Notes under the pieces: model-generated | Databases searched by the model: none | What the model saw: only the letters and a program-made list of their open reading frames with translations | What the model was told of the DNA's origin: nothing | In this document: positions 28,327 through 42,533 of the stretch, in pieces | Position numbering within the stretch: position 1 is the first letter of the stretch | Layout of the letters: every line of letters begins with the position of its first letter | Assembly (NCBI GenBank): GCA_902778175.1 | Contig: CACYWT010000026.1 | Span: 432-43,235, forward strand | Source of the DNA: an uncultured Ruminococcus sp. | Lineage (GTDB): Bacteria > Bacillota > Clostridia > Oscillospirales > Acutalibacteraceae | Direction: 5' to 3' | Length of the DNA: 42,804 bases | Made by a program: the position numbers and the translations under genes

Positions 28327-31116
28327 ATGAACTCAAAACCTGCCGTTATGGTTCCGAAAAAGAATCTTTCTTCACTGGACGTATGGGCTATCGCCTTCGG
28401 CTGTATGGTCGGCTGGGGCTCGATGGTAATGCCGGGCACCACGTTCCTTCCTGTTGCAGGGCCTGCCGGTACGATCATTTCCATGACAATCGGAACGGTC
28501 ATAATGCTCATTATCGGTCTGAATTTTGCATATCTTATGCATAAGATACCAAAGCCCGGAGGAATATATACCTACACAAAGGAAGCTTTCGGACGCGACC
28601 ACGCTTTCATCAGCTCATGGTTCCTGTGCCTTTCATATCTTACAATAGTATTCCTCAACGGTACGGCGCTTTTTATCATTCTGCGCACCTTATTCGGTGA
28701 TATTGTAAGAACAGAATATTTTTACGAGATCTCCGGCAATAAGATCTATCTCGGTGAGATCATCGCCTCGGTAGTTTCCCTTGCAGGAATAGGCATCCTT
28801 TTCCTCGCTGCAAGGGCTGTATTGCGCAGGTTCCACACCCTGCTTTCATTATTGCTTATTACCGGAATCATGATCCTCGCTGTAATCTGTATTCCCCATG
28901 CCGTCAGCAGCGGCGTACTCGGTAATTTCGGCTCCTCAAATACCAATGCGCCCTACGGTATTTTCAGTATCGTATTTCTGGCTCCGTGGGCTTTCGTGGG
29001 CTTTGACGTTATCACATTTGAAACCTCATTTTTCCGCTTTCCTGTAAAAAAATCAAAAACGATCATTATCACCTCGATAATAATTGCAGGGATAGCATAT
29101 ACCGCAATGGCGATCGTAGGCGTTTCGGCTGTGCCTGACGGTTATTCAAACTGGGGAGAATATATCTCCGACCTCGGAAACCTCTCGGGAATGGAAGCCG
29201 TTCCTACTTTTTACGCAGCAAAGACATATCTCGGAAACACCGGGCTTGTCATTATCGGCATAACTGCCCTTGCTGCTGTCCTTACAGGCATAATCGGAGG
29301 TTACAGGGCTACAATAAGGGTTCTCAATACAATGGCCAACGACAAGATCCTTTCAAGCCCGTTTACAAAAATGACCTACAGTATCATTTTTGTAATGCTG
29401 CTTTCGATAGTCCTTTCCCTTCTGGGAAGAAATACTCTGAACTGGTTCGTTGATCTTACCTCCTTCGGCGCAATAGTGGCTTTCGGATATACCTCCGCAG
29501 CAGCTTTCAAACTTGCTAAAAAGGAAGACAACCGTAAGATCCGCATTACGGGTATTATCGGAACATTGATCTCAGTCGTATTCGTAATAGTTCAGCTCGT
29601 CCCCCATCTTACCGCAATGGAGGCTATGGGAAGCGAAGCCTTCCTGCTCCTGTCATTATGGTGTCTGCTGGGCTTTGTATTCTACTGGAGAACTCTCACC
29701 CATACGACAGAATCAAGCTATAACGGAATTTCCACATCAGGAGTAGTTCTGTTTGCCCTGCTTATGTATTCCGCAATAATGTGGCTTGCAAAAAAGCTTG
29801 CGTCAAGGGATAATATAGATGAGATAAAAAGTCTTATCGTTTTCGGCGGCACGGTCATGATGATAATTATTTTCATCGGACTTGTTGTTATGCTCTATAT
29901 CCAGAATATCGTCCGCAAAAAGCATGAGGAAGCGGAACACGAAAAGATCCGCGCTATTGAAGGCAGCAATGCCAAAAGCAAATTCCTTTTCAATATGTCG
30001 CATGATATCCGCACACCGATGAATGCGATCATCGGATATACCGATCTTGCGCTGAAGGAACCTGCTTCACCGAAGGTGCATGATTATATCTCAAAGATAA
30101 AACGCTCAAGCAGGCATCTCCTTACACTGATAAACGATATCCTTGAAATGAGCCGCATTGAAAGCGGCAAAATGGAAATAATACCCGAGCCTGCCGATCT
30201 GTGTCAGGTCTTTGAGGGCATAAGGGAATTATTTGATGAACAGATGAAACAGAAGAATCTTGATTTCACCGTTGAGGTCAGGGATATCAAGGATAAATAT
30301 GTTCTCTGTGATATAAAAAGCTTTAACCGCGTTATCATCAATCTCCTGAGCAATGCTTACAAATTCACCCCGGATGGCGGAAGAATATGCGCATCTATCA
30401 CTCAGACAGGCAATGCGGAGGACGGAAGCGGTATTTACAATATCAGTGTCAGGGACAGCGGTATGGGTATGTCAAAGGAATTTGCCGCTAAAATGTTTAC
30501 TCCCTTTGAAAGAGAAAGAAGCTCGACTGTCAGCAAGATCGAAGGTACCGGTCTGGGACTTTCGATAATGAAAAGCATAGTTGATCTTATGGGCGGATCT
30601 ATTGAAGTCGAAACTGAACCCGGAAAGGGTACTGAATTTATCCTTCATATGCAGTTCGGTCTTGCAAGCGAGGAAGAGATCGCTGAATTGAAAAATGTCA
30701 GGGAAGCTGAACCGGCAGAAGGAATTGATTTCACCGGCAAGCGCCTTTTGCTCGCAGAGGACAATGAGATCAATCTTGAGATAGCGACCATGATACTGAC
30801 ACAGGCAGGTTTCATCGTTAACACTGCCGAAAACGGCAAGGACGCTCTTGATAAGCTTTCCGCATCGGCGCCCGGATATTATGACGCTGTTCTTATGGAC
30901 ATACAGATGCCTGTTATGGACGGCTATACCGCAACAGGAAAAATACGCGCGCTCGAAGACAAAAAGCTTGCATCTGTCCCGATCATCGCAATGACTGCGA
31001 ACGCCTTCAAGGAGGATATCGAAGCCGCAAAGAACGCAGGAATGAATGCTCATATTGCAAAGCCTATCGACATTGCGGCGCTGATGAAAACACTTTCAGA
31101 GGTTCTGACAAAATAA
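28327..31116 (+). CDS. APC-family permease-like domain fused to hybrid histidine kinase (HisKA-HATPase-REC)
   Basis: A 929-residue protein. Residues 1 to about 520 are a polytopic membrane domain resembling amino-acid/polyamine/organocation permeases: GWGSMVMPG in helix 1, AGPAG in helix 2, KIPKPGGIYTYTKEAFG after helix 2, and about 12-14 helices in all. A coiled linker follows, then HisKA with FNMSHDIRTPMN (His559), HATPase with the N-box INLLSNAYKF (Asn672), DSGMGMS and GTGLGLSI, and a C-terminal receiver with MDIQMPVMDG (Asp858). All kinase and receiver key residues are present. The fusion suggests a solute sensor or transporting receptor, in the spirit of CbrA, whose transporter part is of the unrelated SLC5 type. 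AAGGAGGG precedes ATG. Ligand unknown. Confidence 0.9.
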   Translation: MNSKPAVMVPKKNLSSLDVWAIAFGCMVGWGSMVMPGTTFLPVAGPAGTIISMTIGTVIMLIIGLNFAYLMHKIPKPGGIYTYTKEAFGRDHAFISSWFLCLSYLTIVFLNGTALFIILRTLFGDIVRTEYFYEISGNKIYLGEIIASVVSLAGIGILFLAARAVLRRFHTLLSLLLITGIMILAVICIPHAVSSGVLGNFGSSNTNAPYGIFSIVFLAPWAFVGFDVITFETSFFRFPVKKSKTIIITSIIIAGIAYTAMAIVGVSAVPDGYSNWGEYISDLGNLSGMEAVPTFYAAKTYLGNTGLVIIGITALAAVLTGIIGGYRATIRVLNTMANDKILSSPFTKMTYSIIFVMLLSIVLSLLGRNTLNWFVDLTSFGAIVAFGYTSAAAFKLAKKEDNRKIRITGIIGTLISVVFVIVQLVPHLTAMEAMGSEAFLLLSLWCLLGFVFYWRTLTHTTESSYNGISTSGVVLFALLMYSAIMWLAKKLASRDNIDEIKSLIVFGGTVMMIIIFIGLVVMLYIQNIVRKKHEEAEHEKIRAIEGSNAKSKFLFNMSHDIRTPMNAIIGYTDLALKEPASPKVHDYISKIKRSSRHLLTLINDILEMSRIESGKMEIIPEPADLCQVFEGIRELFDEQMKQKNLDFTVEVRDIKDKYVLCDIKSFNRVIINLLSNAYKFTPDGGRICASITQTGNAEDGSGIYNISVRDSGMGMSKEFAAKMFTPFERERSSTVSKIEGTGLGLSIMKSIVDLMGGSIEVETEPGKGTEFILHMQFGLASEEEIAELKNVREAEPAEGIDFTGKRLLLAEDNEINLEIATMILTQAGFIVNTAENGKDALDKLSASAPGYYDAVLMDIQMPVMDGYTATGKIRALEDKKLASVPIIAMTANAFKEDIEAAKNAGMNAHIAKPIDIAALMKTLSEVLTK

Positions 31117-31124
31117 AATACTTT

Positions 31125-31168
31125 CCCGTACCGCATTTATGATCACACAGCCTGCGGTACGGGTTTTT
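31125..31168 (+). terminator. Terminator of the phosphorelay operon
   Basis: A perfect 11-bp stem CCCGTACCGCA/TGCGGTACGGG followed by TTTTT, nine bases after the kinase stop. Confidence 0.93.
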
Positions 31169-31202
31169 CTGTTACTCTTTGAAATAATTATATTTTATCT
31201 AT

Positions 31203-31230
31203 TGACTGATAGTGCAGAATATAATATAAT
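31203..31230 (+). promoter_or_regulatory. Promoter of the EAL-PAS gene
   Basis: TTGACT (31203-31208), 16-bp spacer, TATAAT (31225-31230). The leader of about 135 nt begins with an unused AAAGGAG lacking any nearby ATG, GTG or TTG; the working AAGGAG is at 31356-31361. Confidence 0.65.
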
Positions 31231-31372
31231 TTTAAACAAAGGAGCATTATTATTATAATAATTATATAAAAAAACTTTCACATTATCGGTTTTTTGGAAA
31301 ATGACCGGATAGTTATAAGGAATTAAAGATAATCTGCAGAAAAAATCGGAAAAAAGAAGGAGTGTTATCATT

Positions 31373-32992
31373 ATGGACAGAGCACTGACAGAACAGGAGT
31401 TTCTTGAACGCTTTGACAACGCAATTAAAAACAAACATATTTTCATAACTTACCAGCCAAAGATCAACCATTCTACAGGAAGAATGATCGGCGCCGAAGC
31501 TCTTATGAGATGGAAAGATCCCGAATACGGTATGCAGTATCCTTCTGATTTTATTCCCGTTCTGGAAAAGCATGATCTTATATACCGCGCCGATCTTGCG
31601 GTATTCGACAGCGTCTGCGATTTTATAAAACGCTGTATTAATGCCGGGATCGATCCTGTTCCGATCTCAGTCAATATGTCAAGATATGATATCTACAGAA
31701 AAAATTATGTTGATGAGATCGAAAAGATAAGAAAAAAATATGATATTCCGGTAAAATATCTCCATGTCGAAGTAACCGAAACCTCCGCCATAGGTGGAAT
31801 GGAGCTTGTTTCGGGAGTGCTGAAACTACTTCATGAATACGGCTATATAGTTGAAATGGACGATTTCGGCAGCGGATATTCCTCTCTGAACGTCCTGAAG
31901 GATCTTCCGGTCGATGTGATCAAGCTTGATATGCGTTTCCTCAGCGGAGATATCGGCGGACGCGGCGGCACGATCATCAGCGCGATAGTGCAGATGGCAA
32001 AATGGCTCGGCACTCCGGTAATTGCCGAAGGCGTCGAAACCATGGAGCAGGCTGATTATATGAAAAGCATAGGCTGCAAATATATACAGGGGTATCTGTA
32101 TTCCAAGCCTGTGACCGAGGATATTTTCCTGAAAAAAATATTGAAGCTTGAGCATGAACCGCTTACACCTGCTCTCGATCTTGTTACTGCAATGGACGCA
32201 GGGAAATTCTGGGATCCGCGGTCTATGGAAACTCTGATATTCAATAATTTCGTCGGAGGAGCTGTTATTTTCTCCTACCAGAACGGCAAGGCGGAAATCA
32301 TCAGAGTAAATAAAAAATATGTCCGTGAGATCGGTATGAATATGCTTGAGCAGGAAATCCTCAACACCGATCCTTTTCAGGGAATGGACGAGAACAACCG
32401 CAGGATATATTCCGATGCACTTGAAAAAGCAATCAATACAAATGACGAGGTAGTGTGCGAAACATGGCGCATGATCTGCTCGAAAACCTGCGGCGAGGAT
32501 AAGATATGTGTCCGCAGCTACATACGCATGATCGGCAAAACCGAAAATCAGTATCTTTTCTATTCAATGGTGCATAATATTACTGCCGAAAAAACACGCT
32601 TTAACGAATTGTACGAGAGCGATCAGCGTTTCCGCCATGCAAGCGAACAAGCAAACGTCTATGCATGGGAAGTTGACATCGGAACGAAAATCATGCACCC
32701 CTGTTTCAGATGTATGCGCGACCTGAATGTTCCTCCTGTAGTAAACAATTATCCGGAGCCTGTTATCGAAAGCGGGTTATTTCCTCCGGAAACAGCTGAT
32801 ATGTACCGTGAATGGATGAGAAAGCTCGAAACGGGAGAGGTCGATAATCTTGAAGGGATAATACCGCTTACTGTCGGAAGGATACCGTTCTACGTAAGAT
32901 ATACACTTGAACGCGACGAAAACGGAAAGCCGCTGAAAGCTTACGGTTCGGCTACTCTTGTTATTGATGAAAATGAAAACGAAAACAAATAA
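31373..32992 (+). CDS. c-di-GMP phosphodiesterase with N-terminal EAL and C-terminal PAS-like domains
   Basis: A 539-residue cytosolic protein. Residues 1 to about 262 are an EAL domain with GAEALMRW (Glu42), SVNMSRYD, EVTET, MDDFGSGYSSLN, DVIKLD, AEGVET and QGYLYSKPV, so phosphodiesterase activity is likely. The rest holds two PAS-like regions (about 285-395 and 410-530). The enzymatic domain first and the sensory domains last is the reverse of the common order. It has its own promoter behind a strong terminator, and shares a bidirectional terminator with the convergent HD-GYP gene. Confidence 0.87.
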   Translation: MDRALTEQEFLERFDNAIKNKHIFITYQPKINHSTGRMIGAEALMRWKDPEYGMQYPSDFIPVLEKHDLIYRADLAVFDSVCDFIKRCINAGIDPVPISVNMSRYDIYRKNYVDEIEKIRKKYDIPVKYLHVEVTETSAIGGMELVSGVLKLLHEYGYIVEMDDFGSGYSSLNVLKDLPVDVIKLDMRFLSGDIGGRGGTIISAIVQMAKWLGTPVIAEGVETMEQADYMKSIGCKYIQGYLYSKPVTEDIFLKKILKLEHEPLTPALDLVTAMDAGKFWDPRSMETLIFNNFVGGAVIFSYQNGKAEIIRVNKKYVREIGMNMLEQEILNTDPFQGMDENNRRIYSDALEKAINTNDEVVCETWRMICSKTCGEDKICVRSYIRMIGKTENQYLFYSMVHNITAEKTRFNELYESDQRFRHASEQANVYAWEVDIGTKIMHPCFRCMRDLNVPPVVNNYPEPVIESGLFPPETADMYREWMRKLETGEVDNLEGIIPLTVGRIPFYVRYTLERDENGKPLKAYGSATLVIDENENENK

Positions 32993-33005
32993 AACATAAA
33001 ACAAA

Positions 33006-33037
33006 ACCACCCGTTCACGGAACGGGTGGTATTTTTT
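33006..33037. terminator. Bidirectional terminator between convergent genes
   Basis: ACCACCCGTTC and GAACGGGTGGT around ACG, with ATTTTTT on the + side and an A-rich left flank for the minus side. Its right edge touches the HD-GYP stop. Confidence 0.9.
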
Positions 33038-34694
33038 ATGCCATAGACCTGACAAAATCCTCATGATTTTTCCAGACGGAAGCTCCGCCCTGCTCATTCA
33101 TCTTGTAATCCTTGTCATCATCTATCATCTGTATCATTATCTCAGCAGCCTTGGGATCAAACTGAGAACCTGTACATCTGATTATCTCGGCGCGTACAGC
33201 CTCCTGTGAACGCGGCTTTGAATATGTTCTCGTTGAAGTCATTGCGTCATAGCAATCCGCAACACAGATTATCCTCGCCGCCTCGGGAATATCCTCCCCT
33301 GCCAGTCCGTCAGGATAACCATTGCCGTTGTATCTTTCATGGTGCCAGCGCGCTCCTACAGCAAGCTCGGGTATTTCGGATATAGCATGGAGAATATCAT
33401 ATCCGATAACGGTATGCTTCTTTATCTGTGCAAATTCATCATCAGTAAGACGGGAGGTCTTGTTCAGTATTTCCTCACTAACGCCTATCTTGCCGATATC
33501 ATGCACAAGTCCCATCTTATATATCTTTTCCTGCTCTTCGCGGCTTTTACCCATACGGCGCGCTATCTCGGCGGAGTATTCAGCAACTCTTCCCGAATGA
33601 CCGTTTGTATAGCGATCCTTTGCGTCAACCGTCTTTGACAGAGCGATCATCATTTCAAAGGAAAGCCTGTCCGCTCTTGCTGTCTGTATGCCGACCTCAC
33701 GTTTAAGACCCGTCTGCGCTTCATAAAGGTCTGTATTGTCATGCATTACGAATATTGTACCCGAAACCGATTCTCCCCAATAAAGAGTTTCAGCCCTCGC
33801 AGTAAATATCTTTTCCTGGATAGGTATAGGCTTATTTTCCAGAGCTGCCTCCTGCAGGGTACTGACTACCTCCGACTTTTGCTTTTCGAGCTTGGGAAAC
33901 AGCGCCTCGGCAGGCTTATTGTAATATGTTATATTACCGCCCGAATCCACAGCAACTATACTGTCGGATAATTTGTCAAGAATATAGCTTTTGGCAAGCT
34001 GTTCGGAATCAAGCAGCTTATGCCTGAATATCGCTATAAGCATTATCAGAGTACCGATTGCCGAACCGAGCATAGTCGTATCGTAGCATAAGGTAATATC
34101 CTTGGGTCCGAATATCTGCAAAAGGAAAAAGACGCTTTCGGTCAGCATTGCAACAATTACTATCGTCAGCCGTTTCCGTGCAGATTTGTCATGCTCCCTG
34201 CGCTGGGTTATTATCATCATTGTGATACCGTATACTATATAGCACACGACCGTAGCCATATAAAGCTTATGCCATATCCCACTGCCGTGTTGGAAATTCG
34301 GGAAATCCCCGTTCATACTGAATTCAAACTCGGTATAATAAAGCCTGTGTTTTTGCGTTGTCAGTATCACGGCATATGTTGCCATATTGAAAAGGGCAAG
34401 TATTATTTTTATAAACATCGGGAATCTGATCCTGCAAAGCTCCGTGAAAAACAGGAACAATGCAAAGCCTGTCCAGACTCTGCCGAAATATGACAGCTGC
34501 AATGCCGTCATATAGGTATCTGCCGAACGCGCTTTCAGCTCGAACAGATAGCCGACATTACTCACAAGGTTTGACAGGATACTGAAAAAAAGATAAGCAT
34601 GAAGCTTGCTGTTCAGCTTGCGGAATACGACCCAACCCTCAATAAAAAGCGCTACAATACTGATATATTGTATAAACAGAACTGAAGTAAACAT
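33036..34694 (-). CDS. Membrane HD-GYP domain protein, probable c-di-GMP phosphodiesterase
   Basis: A 552-residue protein with an N-terminal seven-helix membrane sensor (about 1-225), a PAS-like segment (about 240-325, SDSIVAVDSGGNITYYNKP) and a C-terminal HD-GYP domain (about 345-535). HD-GYP features are NGHSGRV, the metal-binding His398-Asp399 in HDIGKIGV, KKHTVIGYDIL, HHERYNGNGYPDGL and CVADCYDAMTS. HD-GYP enzymes degrade c-di-GMP to pGpG or GMP. This is a class of degrader distinct from the EAL genes beside it. The upstream 180 bases show no clear promoter by eye. Confidence 0.88.
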   Translation of the reverse strand: MFTSVLFIQYISIVALFIEGWVVFRKLNSKLHAYLFFSILSNLVSNVGYLFELKARSADTYMTALQLSYFGRVWTGFALFLFFTELCRIRFPMFIKIILALFNMATYAVILTTQKHRLYYTEFEFSMNGDFPNFQHGSGIWHKLYMATVVCYIVYGITMMIITQRREHDKSARKRLTIVIVAMLTESVFFLLQIFGPKDITLCYDTTMLGSAIGTLIMLIAIFRHKLLDSEQLAKSYILDKLSDSIVAVDSGGNITYYNKPAEALFPKLEKQKSEVVSTLQEAALENKPIPIQEKIFTARAETLYWGESVSGTIFVMHDNTDLYEAQTGLKREVGIQTARADRLSFEMMIALSKTVDAKDRYTNGHSGRVAEYSAEIARRMGKSREEQEKIYKMGLVHDIGKIGVSEEILNKTSRLTDDEFAQIKKHTVIGYDILHAISEIPELAVGARWHHERYNGNGYPDGLAGEDIPEAARIICVADCYDAMTSTRTYSKPRSQEAVRAEIIRCTGSQFDPKAAEIMIQMIDDDKDYKMNEQGGASVWKNHEDFVRSMA

Positions 34695-34874
34695 TTTATT
34701 TCTCCGTTGATATTGCGTATTTAATGAATTAATTACCGGAAAAGTATATTGGTGACAATAACAGAATATACAAATTCAATTTTAATTATCTTATATAATT
34801 TTACATGGTTTTTAACAAAAAATCAATACAAAAACGCTCACATTTCATCTGTATTACCAATAATATATTGATAC

Positions 34875-34916
34875 AAAAAACTCCCTGCCGCAATGACAGG
34901 GAGAAAGATTTTTTTA
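34875..34916. terminator. Terminator of the carAB-dapF-pyrG operon
   Basis: CTCCCTG and CAGGGAG around nine bases, with A-runs on the left and T-runs on the right, so it can work in both directions. It lies 18 bases after the pyrG stop. Confidence 0.85.
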
Positions 34917-34933
34917 CACCTGCTGTTCAGTAA

Positions 34934-40597
<5,664 letters not shown>

Positions 40598-40605
<8 letters not shown>

Positions 40606-41683
40606 TGTTTTTATCCTCCTGTATCATATCTATAAATCTGTCAAACAAGAACGAGGTATCAAGCGGACCGCCGCAGGCTTCCGGATGGAACTGTACAGTA
40701 AAGCACGGCATATTTGTATACGTCACGCCCTCGCAGGTACCGTCGTTTGCATTGACAAAGCTTTCGTATGCATTTTCGGGCAGAGTTGAAGCAACCACAG
40801 CATAGCCGTGATTCTGGCTGGTTATATATACCCTGCCTGTCTTGACATCAGTTGCCGGCTGGTTTGCGCCTCTGTGTCCGTATTTGAGTTTTTCGGTCTG
40901 CGCGCCCTGTGACAGAGCCATGAGCTGATGTCCGAGGCAGATTCCGAAGGTAGGGATCTTCTTCTCACTGAGCTTTTTCAGTTCTGCAATTATACCTGTA
41001 TTTTCCTGCGGATCTCCGGGACCGTTTGAAAGCATGATCCCGTCGGGGTTCATTGCAAGTATCTCGTCAGCGCTCGTATTTCCGGGAACAACGGTAACAT
41101 CGCAGCCGCGTTTTACAAGCTCCCTGCGGATATTGTTTTTTGCGCCGAAATCCATAAGCACTACTTTATATTTTGAATTATCAGCCTTGAACTCCTCAGG
41201 CTTATCAAGCGTAACGGAGCTGACGGCATTTGTTACTCTGTAGGAATTCAGTGACCCGGCATCCTCCGGTTCAGGACGGGTATAGCTGATTCTTGCGTTC
41301 ATTACGCCGTATTCGCGGACTGTTTTTGTAAGGCAGCGTGTATCTATTCCACAGATTCCGGGAATATCATTTTCCTTTAAAAAAGTGTCAAGCATTCCGT
41401 CACATCTGAAATTTGACGGCTGCTGACACAGCTCTCTTACAATATAAGCTGTCAGCGCAGGCTTTTTGCTCTCGAAATCAGTGGGGATCACACCATAATT
41501 TCCTATAAGCGGAAAAGTCTGGCAGACAATTTGTCCGAAATAACTGGGGTCTGTAAGGGTCTCAAGATATCCGGTCATTGCCGTTGTAAACACCAATTCA
41601 CCGATTGCCTCTTTTTCGGCGCCGAACGCCGTTCCCTCATATATATCTCCGTTTTCCAACAAAAGATACGCTTTCCTTTCCAT
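40598..41683 (-). CDS. carA: Carbamoyl-phosphate synthase small subunit
   Basis: A 361-residue glutamine amidotransferase subunit that supplies ammonia to CarB. The N-terminal domain opens AYLLLENGDIYEGTAFG. The class I amidotransferase part has MLSNGPGDP, the nucleophile motif GICLGHQLMALS (Cys), and the catalytic His in VQFHPEACGGP. Length is typical. It overlaps carB-dapF by 8 bases. Upstream lies the ANTAR gene on the same strand, 67 bases away, with only a small TGATC-GCAA-GATCA hairpin between and no terminator. Confidence 0.96.
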
Positions 41684-41708
41684 GCCTGTACCAATCCTTT
41701 CTTATCGT

Positions 41709-41730
41709 TGCTGATGATCTTGCGATCAAA
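41709..41730 (-). other. Small hairpin in the ANTAR-carA gap
   Basis: Minus-strand TGATC-GCAA-GATCA with a tetraloop, between the ANTAR stop and the carA ribosome site (AAAGG). It is too small for a terminator and has no T-run. The loop does not match the hexaloop described for ANTAR targets. Confidence 0.35.
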
Positions 41731-41750
41731 TCTATATAATAATCCTGAAC

Positions 41751-42320
41751 TCAGCTGTCATATGTGCTGAGCAGATTTTCAGCGACCATAGTTTTTGTTA
41801 TTCTCAGATCCATCGCCTGTTTTTCAAGGTAGCGGTGAGCCTGTTGTTCGGTCATTGAAAGATATTCCATTAAAATATACTTTGCTCTGTTTATTTTTCT
41901 TATTTCTTCAATTTTTTTCTGCAGTCTGACATTCTCGACCCTGACGCCCTTTATGCGGTTCCTTGCAGCCTCGAGAAAACGTACTGCTTTAGAAAAAAGC
42001 GGTTTGCATACAGGTCTTGCCAGCACAAGCGCTCCGCTTTCAGCCGTATAATACTCAGCTGTTTCCTCCATTCCGGCGCTTACCGCAAGCAGTATTCCTG
42101 CGCCTGCCGAAGATGCAAGCTCAACGGTCAGCTCATATCCTGATTCATCGCTCAGCGGAAGATCAAGCGCAATATAATCATATTCCCTGTCCCTGCACAT
42201 TCTTCTTGCGAGCGCACCGCTGTCCGCCGTCTGTATTTCCCTGTACCGTTCTTCTCTGAACATCCCTTCAAGCTGCCCTGTTCTGACAGCATCACTTGAC
42301 ACTATCAACACATTTTCCAT
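41751..42320 (-). CDS. ANTAR-domain RNA-binding regulator with pseudo-receiver
   Basis: A 189-residue protein. Residues 1 to about 115 resemble a receiver: the Asp in YIALDLPLSDESG is present, but the acidic pair is reduced to SSD and the conserved lysine position reads ARP, so it may not be phosphorylated normally. A coiled segment leads to a C-terminal ANTAR domain (about 132-184: KINRAKYILMEYLSMTEQQA, then a second helix pair). ANTAR proteins bind paired RNA hairpins and prevent transcription termination, often for nitrogen genes. Here it heads the carA-carB/dapF-pyrG cluster. The ribosome site GGAGGGGGG directly follows a hairpin array in its own leader. Confidence 0.85.
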   Translation of the reverse strand: MENVLIVSSDAVRTGQLEGMFREERYREIQTADSGALARRMCRDREYDYIALDLPLSDESGYELTVELASSAGAGILLAVSAGMEETAEYYTAESGALVLARPVCKPLFSKAVRFLEAARNRIKGVRVENVRLQKKIEEIRKINRAKYILMEYLSMTEQQAHRYLEKQAMDLRITKTMVAENLLSTYDS

Positions 42321-42334
42321 ATCCGCCCCCCTCC

Positions 42335-42445
42335 CCGGACCGCCGTCCGGACCTCCCGGACCGCCGTCCGGACCTCCCGGGCTGCCGCCCGGACCTCCCG
42401 GGCTGCCACCCGGACCTGCCCGGGGCTCCTCGCCCCGGACCCTCG
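42335..42445. repeat. GC-rich tandem 21-bp hairpin array in the ANTAR gene leader
   Basis: Four abutting 21-bp units (starts 42335, 42356, 42377, 42398): two identical (CCGGAC-CGCC-GTCCGG plus ACCTC) and two variants with compensating or changed bases (CCGGGC-TGCC-GCCCGG; CCGGG-CTGCCA-CCCGG). A fifth, diverged CCGGGGC/GCCCCGG hairpin follows. Each unit can fold on itself. The array ends about 15 bases before the ANTAR start codon. Confidence 0.85.
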
Positions 42446-42467
42446 GCAGGGCGGTCGACCGCCCTGC
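42446..42467. repeat. Perfect 22-bp GC-rich palindrome
   Basis: GCAGGGCGGTC is followed by its exact inverse complement with no spacer, next to the hairpin array. A T-run (ATTTTTT) lies just beyond on the + strand, so the block is terminator-like only for rightward transcription. Confidence 0.85.
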
Positions 42468-42533
42468 ACCCGCATTTTTTACACTCTATTAGTTCTCTCT
42501 GAACCTACAAATTAATTGCGGATCTGTTACTTA

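Noticed and set aside
42335-42467. CRISPR array at the repeated GC-rich block
   Set aside because: Units are directly abutting with no unique spacers, and each is self-complementary.
42296-42502. 68-codon Pro/Arg-rich + strand frame over the hairpin array
   Set aside because: It is the translation of the 21-bp repeat; no ribosome site, and the array sits in the leader of the opposite gene.
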